Assembly (NCBI GenBank): GCA_021404785.1
Contig: QWHH01000001.1
Span: 282,760 to 346,759 of the forward strand
Origin: Lysobacterales bacterium PRO7
GTDB taxonomy: Bacteria > Pseudomonadota > Gammaproteobacteria > Xanthomonadales > Rhodanobacteraceae
Direction: 5' to 3'
Length of the DNA: 64,000 nt
Below are positions 1 to 8,386 of this stretch, one piece after another; the first letter of the stretch is position 1, and each line of letters begins with the position of its first letter. Under the pieces are notes generated by a model that saw only the letters and a program-made list of their open reading frames with translations, was not told the origin of the DNA and ran no database searches. Both the position numbers and the translations under genes were made by a program.

Positions 1-52
1 ACCAATCGGGCCGGATTGGCGCGCGAGCTCCTGGGCTTTCGATTGCGACCGC

Positions 53-73
53 GCGCACAAATCGATTGTGCGC
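53..73. repeat. Inverted repeat upstream of the DUF1800 gene
   Basis: GCGCACAA (53-60) and TTGTGCGC (66-73) form a perfect 8-bp stem with a 5-base loop, about 65 bases before the DUF1800 start codon. No T-run follows on either strand, so it is not a typical intrinsic terminator. It could be an operator or an mRNA hairpin. A second small hairpin (CCAATC at 2-7 with GATTGG at 14-19) lies at the window edge. I see no gene in bases 1-139. Confidence 0.4.
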
Positions 74-139
74 ATCGTCATCATTCGAGAACCGCGAATT
101 TGATAGCGTTCCCCGACCATACGCGCGGAGAGCGTCGCG

Positions 140-2230
140 ATGCGATTGAAGGTTGCTGCCATCCGGTTCTGCGCCGTGCGATCGATTGCCACGATCTGCG
201 CGCTGTGCTTCGCGACCGCCGCGGTCGGGCAAGCGCAGCTCAGCCATTTTCCCGATCCGATTTTCCACGACGGCTACAACGGCCTGGATAGTCCGGGCAC
301 GGCCAACGTCAGCGCGGCGGATGCCGCGCGCTTCCTGACCCAGGCCACGTTCGGGCCGACCGATGCAGACATTGCGCACCTGCGCAGCGTCGGCTACCAG
401 GGTTGGTTGACCGAGCAATTCGCCGCGACGCCGACGTACGAGATAACCGACCGACCCGGCAAGACGAATTCGGCGTACCTGAACTGGGTCGCGAATGTCC
501 TGCACGAAGACGTTGGCCAGAACAATCGCCAGGAAGCATGGTTCCAGGGTGCGTTGGGCGGTCCGGATCCTCAGTTTCCGAGCAACAGCGCCTACACCCA
601 CACCGATCAGTTGCGCCAGCGGGTTGCGTTCGCACTGAGCGAAATCTTCGTCATCTCCCAGGAAAATCCCACGCTCGACGGCTATGCGCGCGGCATGGCC
701 TGGTATTACGACCAGCTGATCAAGGATGCGTTCGGCAATTATCGCCAACTGCTCCAGGACGTCACCTTGAGCCCGGCCATGGGCGAATACCTGAACATGG
801 TCGGAAACCGCCGCGCCGACCTGACCCAGAACGTGCACCCGGACGAAAACTACGGCCGCGAAATCAACCAGCTGTTCAGTGTCGGCCTGGTGATGCTCAA
901 TCCCGACGGCACACCGCAACTCGACAGTGGCGGCAAGCCGATTCCGACTTACGGTCAGGCCACGATCACGAACTTCGCGCATGTTTTCACCGGCTGGAAC
1001 TGGGCCGATTGCGACAAGAATTACGATTATCCGAACAATGCGCCGCCGGTGTTCAACGGCACTTACAGCGATCATTTCACAGATTGCTTTTCGCCGTACG
1101 AGGAACCCGACGCCTTCCTCAAGCCGATGATCGCTTTCGATGTCGTCAATTATCCGGATACCGGCGATCCCAGTTACCACGACAACGGCACCGATCCGGT
1201 CAACGACGCGCACAACAAGCAGTTGCTGGCTTACGACGCGACAGCAACCACCCTTGCGGCCGTGAATGGCGGCGTCCTTCCCGATGGCGCCAGTGCGTTC
1301 AGCGATGGCACCGCGGCGGGCGATCTCGCGTTCGCGCTCGACAACATCTTCAATCATCCGAACGTCGGCCCGTTCATCGCCAGGCAGTTGATCATGCGCC
1401 TGGTGACGAGCAATCCGACGCCGGCGTATGTGGCGCGGGTGGCCGGCATCTTCAACAATGACGGCACCGGCACGCGCGGCAACCTCAAGGCCGTGGTGCA
1501 GGCGATCCTGCTTGATCCGGAAGCGCGCTACGGGCAGTTTCACAATCCGGAATCCTTCGGCAAGTTGCGCGAGCCGCTGCTGACGCTGACGCACTTCTGG
1601 CGGGCGATGGGCGCGCAGCACCGCTGCGGCAACAATATCGTCGCAACGGGCAATTCTTCTGCCAGCATGTATGCCAACCAGCCGTATCGCTACGCTGGTT
1701 ACGGCACGACGTTCGTCACCGGGCAAAGCACTTCCTATGGCGTCGGCGTCGATCAGGCGTCGCTGGATGCGCCTACGGTGTTCAATTTCTTCAAGCCCAG
1801 CTTCAGCCCGCCCGGCGAAGTCTCGGCGCGTGGCCTGGTCGCGCCGGAATTCCAGATAGCCACCGACAGCATCGTTGCCGGATCCAACAACACGTTTGCG
1901 AACTATGCGCTGTACGGCAACTACGACATCAATGCCACGTGCGACGCGAACGACGACTTCGGCGATGTCGTGGTCAACTATGCGCAGGACAAGGCGCTGG
2001 CTGGCAGTGCCAATGGCGGCGCGTCGGATCCGTCCAATCGGCTGGTGGACGCCTACAACATCCGTTTCATGTCCGGGCAGATGTCGCCGTACATGCGCGA
2101 TCAACTGGTGAGTTATCTCAACACCATCGACAGTAGCTGGGCCAATGGCAGTCAGGACTGGCGACTGCAACGCGTCTATCGCGCGCTGTACCTGATCCTC
2201 ACCTCGCCCGAATACATGGTTCAGAAGTAG
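140..2230 (+). CDS. Exported DUF1800 family protein
   Basis: 696 aa. The N-terminus (about residues 1-32) reads as a Sec signal peptide: Arg/Lys-rich start, hydrophobic core, small residues at the end. The body matches the DUF1800 family, starting with the typical ADAARFLTQATFGPT segment near residues 60-75 and holding the family's REINQLFSVGLVML and FTGWNW type motifs. The family has no firmly established biochemical function. It lies 9 bases before a DUF1501 gene, its usual partner, so the two are probably co-transcribed. The start codon is preceded by GGAGAG. Just after the signal peptide is a short segment (FPDPIFHDGYNG) that resembles the C-terminal tail of the metalloprotease at 5970-7364. 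Confidence 0.85.
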   Translation: MRLKVAAIRFCAVRSIATICALCFATAAVGQAQLSHFPDPIFHDGYNGLDSPGTANVSAADAARFLTQATFGPTDADIAHLRSVGYQGWLTEQFAATPTYEITDRPGKTNSAYLNWVANVLHEDVGQNNRQEAWFQGALGGPDPQFPSNSAYTHTDQLRQRVAFALSEIFVISQENPTLDGYARGMAWYYDQLIKDAFGNYRQLLQDVTLSPAMGEYLNMVGNRRADLTQNVHPDENYGREINQLFSVGLVMLNPDGTPQLDSGGKPIPTYGQATITNFAHVFTGWNWADCDKNYDYPNNAPPVFNGTYSDHFTDCFSPYEEPDAFLKPMIAFDVVNYPDTGDPSYHDNGTDPVNDAHNKQLLAYDATATTLAAVNGGVLPDGASAFSDGTAAGDLAFALDNIFNHPNVGPFIARQLIMRLVTSNPTPAYVARVAGIFNNDGTGTRGNLKAVVQAILLDPEARYGQFHNPESFGKLREPLLTLTHFWRAMGAQHRCGNNIVATGNSSASMYANQPYRYAGYGTTFVTGQSTSYGVGVDQASLDAPTVFNFFKPSFSPPGEVSARGLVAPEFQIATDSIVAGSNNTFANYALYGNYDINATCDANDDFGDVVVNYAQDKALAGSANGGASDPSNRLVDAYNIRFMSGQMSPYMRDQLVSYLNTIDSSWANGSQDWRLQRVYRALYLILTSPEYMVQK

Positions 2231-2239
2231 GAAATCGCC

Positions 2240-3847
2240 ATGGCATACGACCGCCGCAAATTCATCAAGGACACGATCTGCGCCGCGCTTGGCGGCGCCA
2301 GCGTGTATTCCGCGTTTGGCCAGATGCAACTGCTGCAGGCCGCGGTGCGCGGCAACTACCGATTCGCGGCCGGCGACTACAAGGCGCTGGTGTGCGTATT
2401 CCTGTACGGCGGCAACGACAGCTTCAACATGGTGGTGCCGTACACACAGGCGGCATTCAACGGCTTTTACGGCAGCGGCGGCGTACGCCCGCAACTGGCA
2501 TTGAATCGCGCGCAGATGACCGGCGTCACGGTTCTCAATGCACCGAGCAGTGGCGCGGGCAGTCCGGGTGACGGCAATCAGTACGCGCTCAATCCGGTCA
2601 TGGGGCCGCAAAAGATTTCCGCGAGTGGCACCGGCCTGGGCAATCTCAGCGCCGACCTTGCCAGCGTGTTCAATGCCGGGCATGCAGCCGTGGTTGCCAA
2701 CACCGGCACTCTCGTGAGACCCACAACGCAGGCGCAGTACCAGAGCGATAGTTACGACTTGCCGCCGCAGTTGTTCTCGCATTCGGACCAGTCCAATTAC
2801 TGGCAGTCGTCGCCGCCGAGCAACTTGCCGGTGACGGGTTGGGGCGGCCGTCTGGCCGACATGGTCGCCGGTGTCAACGCGCCCGGCATCCCGATTCTCC
2901 TTGCCGTGAATGGTGGCGACATCTACACGCGCGGACAGGACGTGAACGCCTACGACATGGGTTCGGACAGTGCGACCACGGTGAATTTCCTGGGCTACAA
3001 CAATGCCGGCAACGGTTCCGGGCTGTGCGATCCGGCCGGCGCCTATGATCCGGGCGCGGTGGCAGCTTTCTGCAATTTGCAGGCGGCGAACGCGCAGGCA
3101 AACGTGCTCGAACGCGCCTTCGCCAATTCGATGAATCATTCGATCGCCACCGCCGGCATCATCAATGGGGCGCTTAGCGGCGCACCGGCATTCAACGCGC
3201 ATGACCAGTTTCCGGATGCGCTGTCGACCGGCGGCGATCTGGATACGCAGTTGCAGACCGTGGCGAAACTGATCTGGGCTGCCAACAACAACATTCCGGG
3301 ATATACCGGCTTGTCGCGCCAGGTGTTTTTTGTCAGTACCGGCGGATATGACTCGCACAGCGACGAGCTCGCTTCGCACGGCGACACGCTGCCGCTGCTG
3401 TCGCGCTCACTGGCCGGCTTCTACAACGCGCTTGCCAGCGTCGGACTCGCCGACAAGGCCACTGCCTTTACCTGCTCGGATTTCGGCCGCACCATGACCA
3501 GCAACGACGGCGGCACCGATCACGGCTGGGGTTCGCACCATTTCGTCGTCGGCGGCGCGGTGAATGGCGGCAAGTTCTACGGCAACGGCTGCGGTTTTTC
3601 CGGCGCTTCAGCCAAGTTCGGCCTGGTCATGCCGAGCCTGGCCAATCCGAATGTGGATGATTCGATCACCGGCTATTCGCAGAACCTGAACGATTCCGGC
3701 GACGGCTACGGCCGCATGATCCCCACGACATCGGTGGAACAGTACGCGGCAACGCTGGCGCGCTGGTTCGGCGTCAACGATAGCGATATTGCCACGGTGT
3801 TTCCGAGCCTGGGCAACTTCACGACGAAATATCTCGGTTTCGTCTGA
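2240..3847 (+). CDS. Tat-exported DUF1501 family protein
   Basis: 535 aa. The N-terminus MAYDRRKFIKDTICAALGG carries a twin-arginine motif (RRKFIK) followed by a hydrophobic stretch, so export through Tat is likely. DUF1501 proteins have an alkaline-phosphatase/sulfatase-like fold. Segments typical of the family are VCVFLYGGNDSFNMVVP (about residues 52-68), GGYDSHSDEL and the late DHGWGSHHFVVGG, which hold the probable metal ligands. No substrate is known. It follows the DUF1800 gene with an AGGAAA ribosome site and forms the usual DUF1800-DUF1501 pair. Its last 29 bases overlap the 3' end of the opposite-strand cupredoxin gene. Confidence 0.85.
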   Translation: MAYDRRKFIKDTICAALGGASVYSAFGQMQLLQAAVRGNYRFAAGDYKALVCVFLYGGNDSFNMVVPYTQAAFNGFYGSGGVRPQLALNRAQMTGVTVLNAPSSGAGSPGDGNQYALNPVMGPQKISASGTGLGNLSADLASVFNAGHAAVVANTGTLVRPTTQAQYQSDSYDLPPQLFSHSDQSNYWQSSPPSNLPVTGWGGRLADMVAGVNAPGIPILLAVNGGDIYTRGQDVNAYDMGSDSATTVNFLGYNNAGNGSGLCDPAGAYDPGAVAAFCNLQAANAQANVLERAFANSMNHSIATAGIINGALSGAPAFNAHDQFPDALSTGGDLDTQLQTVAKLIWAANNNIPGYTGLSRQVFFVSTGGYDSHSDELASHGDTLPLLSRSLAGFYNALASVGLADKATAFTCSDFGRTMTSNDGGTDHGWGSHHFVVGGAVNGGKFYGNGCGFSGASAKFGLVMPSLANPNVDDSITGYSQNLNDSGDGYGRMIPTTSVEQYAATLARWFGVNDSDIATVFPSLGNFTTKYLGFV

Positions 3848-4301
3848 GGCGCAGGCCGGCAAGCAATACCAGCACGCCAGCGAGCAGCAGGGCAAACATG
3901 CCGCGAAGACCGGGCGCCGCGATCGGCGGCTGCGGCGCCGCCACGATGATGGTGCCGTACATGCCGTTGCCCGGACTGCCGTGGATTTCGCAGAAATAGC
4001 CGATCGTGCCGGGCTGGGTGAAAGTAACGCTGGCGATCCAGTTGTTGCGACTGGCGGTGCCGCTGCCGCCGTGGCCATCGCCGTCGCAGCCCTGGGCGCA
4101 GCGGAACACGCCATTGTCGGCAACCGCATTGTGGTAGCCGCCCTTGTTGATGAAGGTGACTTTGTCGCCGGGCTGGATCGTCACCGTTTGCGGCGAAAAT
4201 ACCAGGCCCGCGCTGCCGCCCACGTTGACGATGACGGTCGCCGCGCGCGCGCAGGGCGCGAGCGCGAGCAGTGCCAATGACCCAATCAGGATTCCCCGCA
4301 T
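3819..4301 (-). CDS. Secreted plastocyanin/pseudoazurin-like blue-copper protein with C-terminal membrane tail
   Basis: 160 aa from the Met at 4301, chosen because a clear signal peptide (hydrophobic core, then ARAA) starts there; an in-frame Met at 4349 would add 16 non-signal residues. The four type-1 copper ligands can be placed: His57 (GYHNAV), Cys104, His107 (YFCEIHG) and Met114. The C-terminus is a Pro-rich linker, a hydrophobic segment (about 133-150) and an RLRRNR end, resembling the IPTL-CTERM type of sorting tail. It probably carries electrons in the periplasm or on the cell surface. It is convergent with, and overlaps, the DUF1501 gene. Partner enzymes are not evident. Confidence 0.82.
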   Translation of the reverse strand: MRGILIGSLALLALAPCARAATVIVNVGGSAGLVFSPQTVTIQPGDKVTFINKGGYHNAVADNGVFRCAQGCDGDGHGGSGTASRNNWIASVTFTQPGTIGYFCEIHGSPGNGMYGTIIVAAPQPPIAAPGLRGMFALLLAGVLVLLAGLRLRRNRDISS

Positions 4302-4353
4302 ATGTGCATTGTCCGCACCGCAGTCACGCATGTGCGTGATCGCCGTCAAAAAA

Positions 4354-4935
4354 TCAACGCTTCGTGAATGCGTTGAGCAGCCCGCCCAGCATTCCGGAAA
4401 GATTGCCGCCGCCGGCGCCCAGCACCGAATTGAGCAGGCCGCCGGCCGAGCCGCCCTGCTGCTGCACCTGCTGCACTTCCTGCGCGAGCATTCCGCCCAG
4501 ACCGCCGGCGCCGACGCCCTGGCCTTGCGCGTGGTTGGCCAGTGCGCCCATCACGATCGGCGCCAGAATCGCCATCAGCTGTCCGGCATTTTGCGAGTTC
4601 ATGCCCGTGGCCTGGCCCAGGCTCTGGTTCACGGCGCCCTGATTGCCGCCAAAGACATGGCCGAGGATGGCACCGCCGATGCCGGAACCCGAGCCGCCGC
4701 CGAGCACGCCGTTCAGAATCCCGGACAAATCGCCGCCGTGCGCGCCGAGCGCGTCGTTCAGCGCGTTCGCGCCGGCTGGCGTGCTCGCGTTCCGGGCCAT
4801 GCCGCCGACGATCGCCGGCACCGCATGCTCGATCGCGGATTGAGCCTGCGCGGGGTCCACGCCGAGTTGCGCGGCGATCGCGCCGATCTGGCCGGGGCCG
4901 AGGTTGGAAAGCACGCTGTCTACGAGTCCGCTCAT
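4354..4935 (-). CDS. DUF937 (YidB-like) protein
   Basis: 193 aa from the Met at 4935, which has a good ribosome site (CCGGAGATCAATC) directly before it; an upstream Met at 4968 lacks one. The N-terminal half (VDSVLSNLGPGQIGAIAAQL onward) fits the DUF937 domain: short helices ending in a conserved AVPAIVGGMARNA segment. The rest is rich in Gly, Gln and Asn with repeated GG-LSG-L units. No signal peptide is visible. Function unknown in the family. It lies 52 bases upstream of the cupredoxin gene on the same strand. Confidence 0.8.
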   Translation of the reverse strand: MSGLVDSVLSNLGPGQIGAIAAQLGVDPAQAQSAIEHAVPAIVGGMARNASTPAGANALNDALGAHGGDLSGILNGVLGGGSGSGIGGAILGHVFGGNQGAVNQSLGQATGMNSQNAGQLMAILAPIVMGALANHAQGQGVGAGGLGGMLAQEVQQVQQQGGSAGGLLNSVLGAGGGNLSGMLGGLLNAFTKR

Positions 4936-5048
4936 GATTGATCTCCGGGGTGTGGCGAAAGCTGGCAAGAGCCGAAGTCTAGCGCAGCAGGATGCAGCAG
5001 GTATGTGTACCCGCTATCCTATGCGTTCCCCAGCTTTTCGATTTCTGC

Positions 5049-5969
5049 ATGCGACATTTTCCATCCGTTTCCCTGATCGGCGCGCCGACCGATATTGGCG
5101 CCAGCGACCGCGGCGCCAGCATGGGCCCGGAAGCATTGCGCGTGGCCGGCATCGCCGAGGCGCTCGTCGCGCGCGGTCTTGATGTGGCTGATCGCGGCAA
5201 TGTGTTCGGTCCGCTCAACCCGTGGTTGCCGCCCAGCGCCGGTTATCGGCACCTGTCGCAGGTCGTGGAATGGAACCGCGAAGTGCTGCGCGCGGTTTCC
5301 GCGGAACTCGAGCACAAACGGCTGCCGATCCTGCTCGGCGGCGATCATTGCCTGGCGATCGGTTCGATCAGCGCGGTCGCCAATCATTGCCGCGCGCATG
5401 GCAAGAACCTGCGCGTGCTGTGGCTGGACGCGCATGCCGATTTCAACACCTCGAAGATCACGCCGTCCGGCAATATCCATGGCATGCCCGTCGCCTGCCT
5501 GTGCGGCCTGGGCCCGCGCGAGCTGACCGAGCTGGGCGGTGCGGCTCCCGCGATCGAGGCGAACTGGATTCGCCAGATCGGCATCCGTTCGGTCGATGCC
5601 GACGAAAAGCGCCTCGTCCACGACCAGGGCCTGAGCGTGTTCGACATGCGCCATATCGACGAAGTCGGCATGCGCCGCACCATGGAAGCCGCGCTCGCCG
5701 GCATGGATGCGAACACGCACTTGCACGTCAGTTTCGACGTGGATTTTCTCGACCCCGACATCGCACCGGGCGTCGGTACCACGGTGCCCGGCGGGCCGAA
5801 TTACCGCGAGGCGCAGCTCGTCATGGAGATGATCGCCGACACCGGCCGCCTGGGCTCGCTCGATATCGTCGAACTCAATCCCGCGCTGGACGAACGCAAC
5901 AAGACCGCCAAACTTGCCGTCGACCTGGTCGAAAGCCTGTTCGGCAAGTCGACGTTGATGCGCGAGTGA
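5049..5969 (+). CDS. rocF: Arginase
   Basis: 306 aa. Cytosolic hydrolysis of L-arginine to ornithine and urea. The binuclear manganese ligands of the ureohydrolase family are present: GGDH at 97-100 (His100), DAHAD at 127-131 (Asp127, His129, Asp131) and SFDVDFLDP (Asp230, Asp232). The segment after DVDFLDP, APGVGT, fits arginase (canonical APGTGT type) rather than agmatinase. The Met at 5049 was chosen because MRHFPSVSLIGAPTD is the normal family N-terminus; the reading frame stays open back to 4992. Length is normal for bacterial arginases. The stop codon directly abuts the convergent metalloprotease gene. Confidence 0.9.
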   Translation: MRHFPSVSLIGAPTDIGASDRGASMGPEALRVAGIAEALVARGLDVADRGNVFGPLNPWLPPSAGYRHLSQVVEWNREVLRAVSAELEHKRLPILLGGDHCLAIGSISAVANHCRAHGKNLRVLWLDAHADFNTSKITPSGNIHGMPVACLCGLGPRELTELGGAAPAIEANWIRQIGIRSVDADEKRLVHDQGLSVFDMRHIDEVGMRRTMEAALAGMDANTHLHVSFDVDFLDPDIAPGVGTTVPGGPNYREAQLVMEMIADTGRLGSLDIVELNPALDERNKTAKLAVDLVESLFGKSTLMRE

Positions 5970-7364
5970 TCAGGGCTCAAAGCCATTTTTGAAGATCGTA
6001 TCGTCTATCGCCAGACAGCTTGGTGTGTTCGCCGTGATGTAGGGTTGCAGGACAAAACTGACCTGCGTGGGATGGAATTGCAGGACGTTTTGTCCACAGC
6101 CGTTGAGGTTGCAGTAGCTCATGATCGTGCCTTTCGGCGAGCCTGGACCACTGGCAGGACAGCTGGTGGTACCCGTGTAGCAGCCTCTACCGGATTCGCC
6201 CGCATAGCATTGGTCAATGGTATTGCTCGCGGCGGGCGAGTTTCCGTTACTCGCATTCGTGCAATGGGTATGATCGGCACCGAAATTGTGGCCGATCTCG
6301 TGTCCGACGATGCGGGCATTGAACGTCCCGTTTGGATCGATGTTGATGCTGGTACAGACCTTGTTCACGCTGTAACTGCCGACGGTGTCGGTCCCTGATG
6401 TGAAACCTTTCTGGCAGTACTGGTTGATCCAGGCAATGCCGGAGGCACTGCAACTGCTGGGGGAGCTGGGGATCGCGCCGGACAACAGGATCGCAAATGA
6501 ACGCGACACGGGAGCCTCATTGGCTCGCCAGTAGCTGGCGAACAGATCGAGGTCGGACTGACTTGCTGATGAGCTTCCCATTGAGGTATAGGGGTCGCCG
6601 ACAGAACTCGTACGCAGTATCGTCGTGCCGATCTGCAATTGCACGTTCAGGTCGGTCTGGTACATCGTGTTCATGGTATTGAACATGCTTGCGATCCAGT
6701 TGGTCGCGTTGGCTGTGTTGTTCGAGAACAGGCTCGCCATGAACTTGCTGTCGGTGTCTATCGCAATGGTGGCCAGGCGAAGGGCCTGCGTCGATTGCAG
6801 TGCGTTTCCGCTGATGGCGGCTCGCAATTGTGTGGTGAGATCGACCGTGGTCGCTGGCGCTGGGGAGACGAGGTTGAGCTGCTGATTTCCACAGCTAGAC
6901 TGGAATGCATCCGGAGACGGTAGCGTCGATTCGAGAGGGCGAGCTGATATCACGACTCCGCCACCGCTTTCGGACATAGCCTCCAATGTGAAGGCGCCCT
7001 GCGGGCCGGAGCCACTACCTTGGACGAAGGTCCCGTCGAACTTGAGTGATATCGCTAGATTGTTCGAAGTGCTGTGGTCGGTGCGACCTTGGAGAAAAAC
7101 CAGATCGCTCCTCGGCAGTTCTCGCTTGCCCGAGGCGTCCACGACATAGACGTGGGCATCCGGTGCGTAGACTTCCACGCGTTCGAAGCGAATCGTCGTG
7201 TCTTGGCCAGAACCCACCGGGAATCCGGTGACGATCAACGAGTGCCCGGATGGCAGCGCGGCGAGCCGCGCCAAGGTGTCGCGGCTGAATATGCCGCTGG
7301 CAGTCGCCGACGCGCAGAACCACAATGCGAAGAGCGCAGTCCAAAAACCGATTCGGGGCCTCAT
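5970..7364 (-). CDS. Secreted reprolysin-like zinc metalloprotease
   Basis: 464 aa. A signal peptide covers about residues 1-24. The catalytic zinc site HEIGHNFGADHTHC (355-368; ligands His355, His359, His365, catalytic Glu356) and the following TIMSYC segment (Met-turn near 415) identify a metzincin of the reprolysin/adamalysin type. About 230 residues between signal and protease domain probably act as a propeptide or substrate domain. Many Cys residues near the catalytic centre suggest disulfides and an extracellular location. The last residues, DDTIFKNGFEP, form a short tail that I believe recurs on secreted proteins of this bacterial group (from memory, not checked). Its stop codon touches that of the convergent arginase gene. 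Confidence 0.85.
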   Translation of the reverse strand: MRPRIGFWTALFALWFCASATASGIFSRDTLARLAALPSGHSLIVTGFPVGSGQDTTIRFERVEVYAPDAHVYVVDASGKRELPRSDLVFLQGRTDHSTSNNLAISLKFDGTFVQGSGSGPQGAFTLEAMSESGGGVVISARPLESTLPSPDAFQSSCGNQQLNLVSPAPATTVDLTTQLRAAISGNALQSTQALRLATIAIDTDSKFMASLFSNNTANATNWIASMFNTMNTMYQTDLNVQLQIGTTILRTSSVGDPYTSMGSSSASQSDLDLFASYWRANEAPVSRSFAILLSGAIPSSPSSCSASGIAWINQYCQKGFTSGTDTVGSYSVNKVCTSINIDPNGTFNARIVGHEIGHNFGADHTHCTNASNGNSPAASNTIDQCYAGESGRGCYTGTTSCPASGPGSPKGTIMSYCNLNGCGQNVLQFHPTQVSFVLQPYITANTPSCLAIDDTIFKNGFEP

Positions 7365-7446
7365 GGCGGCTCCTGTCGCAACACAAGAGCCGCCAGTCTA
7401 TTCCCGTTGCGCGATAACGGCATGTGAAGGGTTTGGCAGTCCGGCG

Positions 7447-8265
7447 TCAGCCGGCCGGATCCGGCACGAAACCGCCTGGAAACGGCTGTGGTTCGCGTGC
7501 GATCGGCCGTGGCACCGGGATCACGCCGCGCGCCACGAGATTGCGTTGGCTGTCGTACCAGATCGAATCGACTTCGTCGGGATTCACGCTGGCGCGCACG
7601 AATTGCGTGTAGCGCACGTCGGAATGCTCGCGTGCGCCGTGGCCGGTGCCGAGTGATTCCTGCGGCGCGGGAAGCGGACGCATGGCCTGCGCTGTCGCTG
7701 GCGCCGATTCGGCCTTGGCGCGCGCCGAGTCTGCCGAGGGTGCCGCAGGCATTCCGGCCGCCGGCGCGGGCGGATAACGGTCAGCGAGTGGCGCTTCGGC
7801 GATGCGGCCTTCGCGCCAGAACAGCGGCCTCTCGCGGAACACGGCCACGCCGATCACGCCGACGTTGTCCGGGCGTCCGCTGCGTGCGGCGTAACTGTTG
7901 GATAGGTTCGTGAAATTGAATTGCGCGACTTCCGACATGCTCTTGCGCCAGCCGGCGACATCCGTACTCTCGTAGGCGTTGAGGACGTAACCGGATTGGT
8001 CCGGACTCGCGGTTTCGCCGCTGATCGCATTGACGCCGTCGACCGACAGCACGGCGAGCACGCGCGCGCCGCTGCGGTTGCTCAGATGCACGCCGTAGCG
8101 GTGGCCGGGCGTGCCGGCGACGTAGAATTTTCCATCGTGGGCGTACGTTTGCAGGACGGCGCCGGTATCGCGGTCGATCACGCTCACGTCGACCAGCGAA
8201 CCGGCCCGCGCGGCGGCGGAAACGGACAGGGCGGCAACAACAGCAAGCGACAGCAGGTTTTTCAT
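7447..8265 (-). CDS. Unknown secreted protein
   Basis: 272 aa from the Met at 8265, preceded by GGAG with suitable spacing and followed by a clear signal peptide (MKNLLSLAVVAALSVSAAARA). The mature N-terminal part (about 22-150) looks like a beta-rich domain with segments such as GTPGHRYGVHLSNRSG and VLAVLSVDGVNAISG. The middle (about 160-210) is rich in Ala, Pro and Ser and looks like a flexible linker. The C-terminal part is short and Pro-rich. I do not recognise a named family. It is divergent from trpS, with about 120 bases between their start codons. Confidence 0.7.
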   Translation of the reverse strand: MKNLLSLAVVAALSVSAAARAGSLVDVSVIDRDTGAVLQTYAHDGKFYVAGTPGHRYGVHLSNRSGARVLAVLSVDGVNAISGETASPDQSGYVLNAYESTDVAGWRKSMSEVAQFNFTNLSNSYAARSGRPDNVGVIGVAVFRERPLFWREGRIAEAPLADRYPPAPAAGMPAAPSADSARAKAESAPATAQAMRPLPAPQESLGTGHGAREHSDVRYTQFVRASVNPDEVDSIWYDSQRNLVARGVIPVPRPIAREPQPFPGGFVPDPAG

Positions 8266-8386
8266 CGGATTCTCCATCGTGGCGGGGGAACGATGGGGTG
8301 TGCAACGCGGCCAGGTGCGGGCCGGGGTTAATCCTGCCGATGGGCGATCGCGTAAACTGCGCGCTGGTGCTATGGAACCTCGCTGC

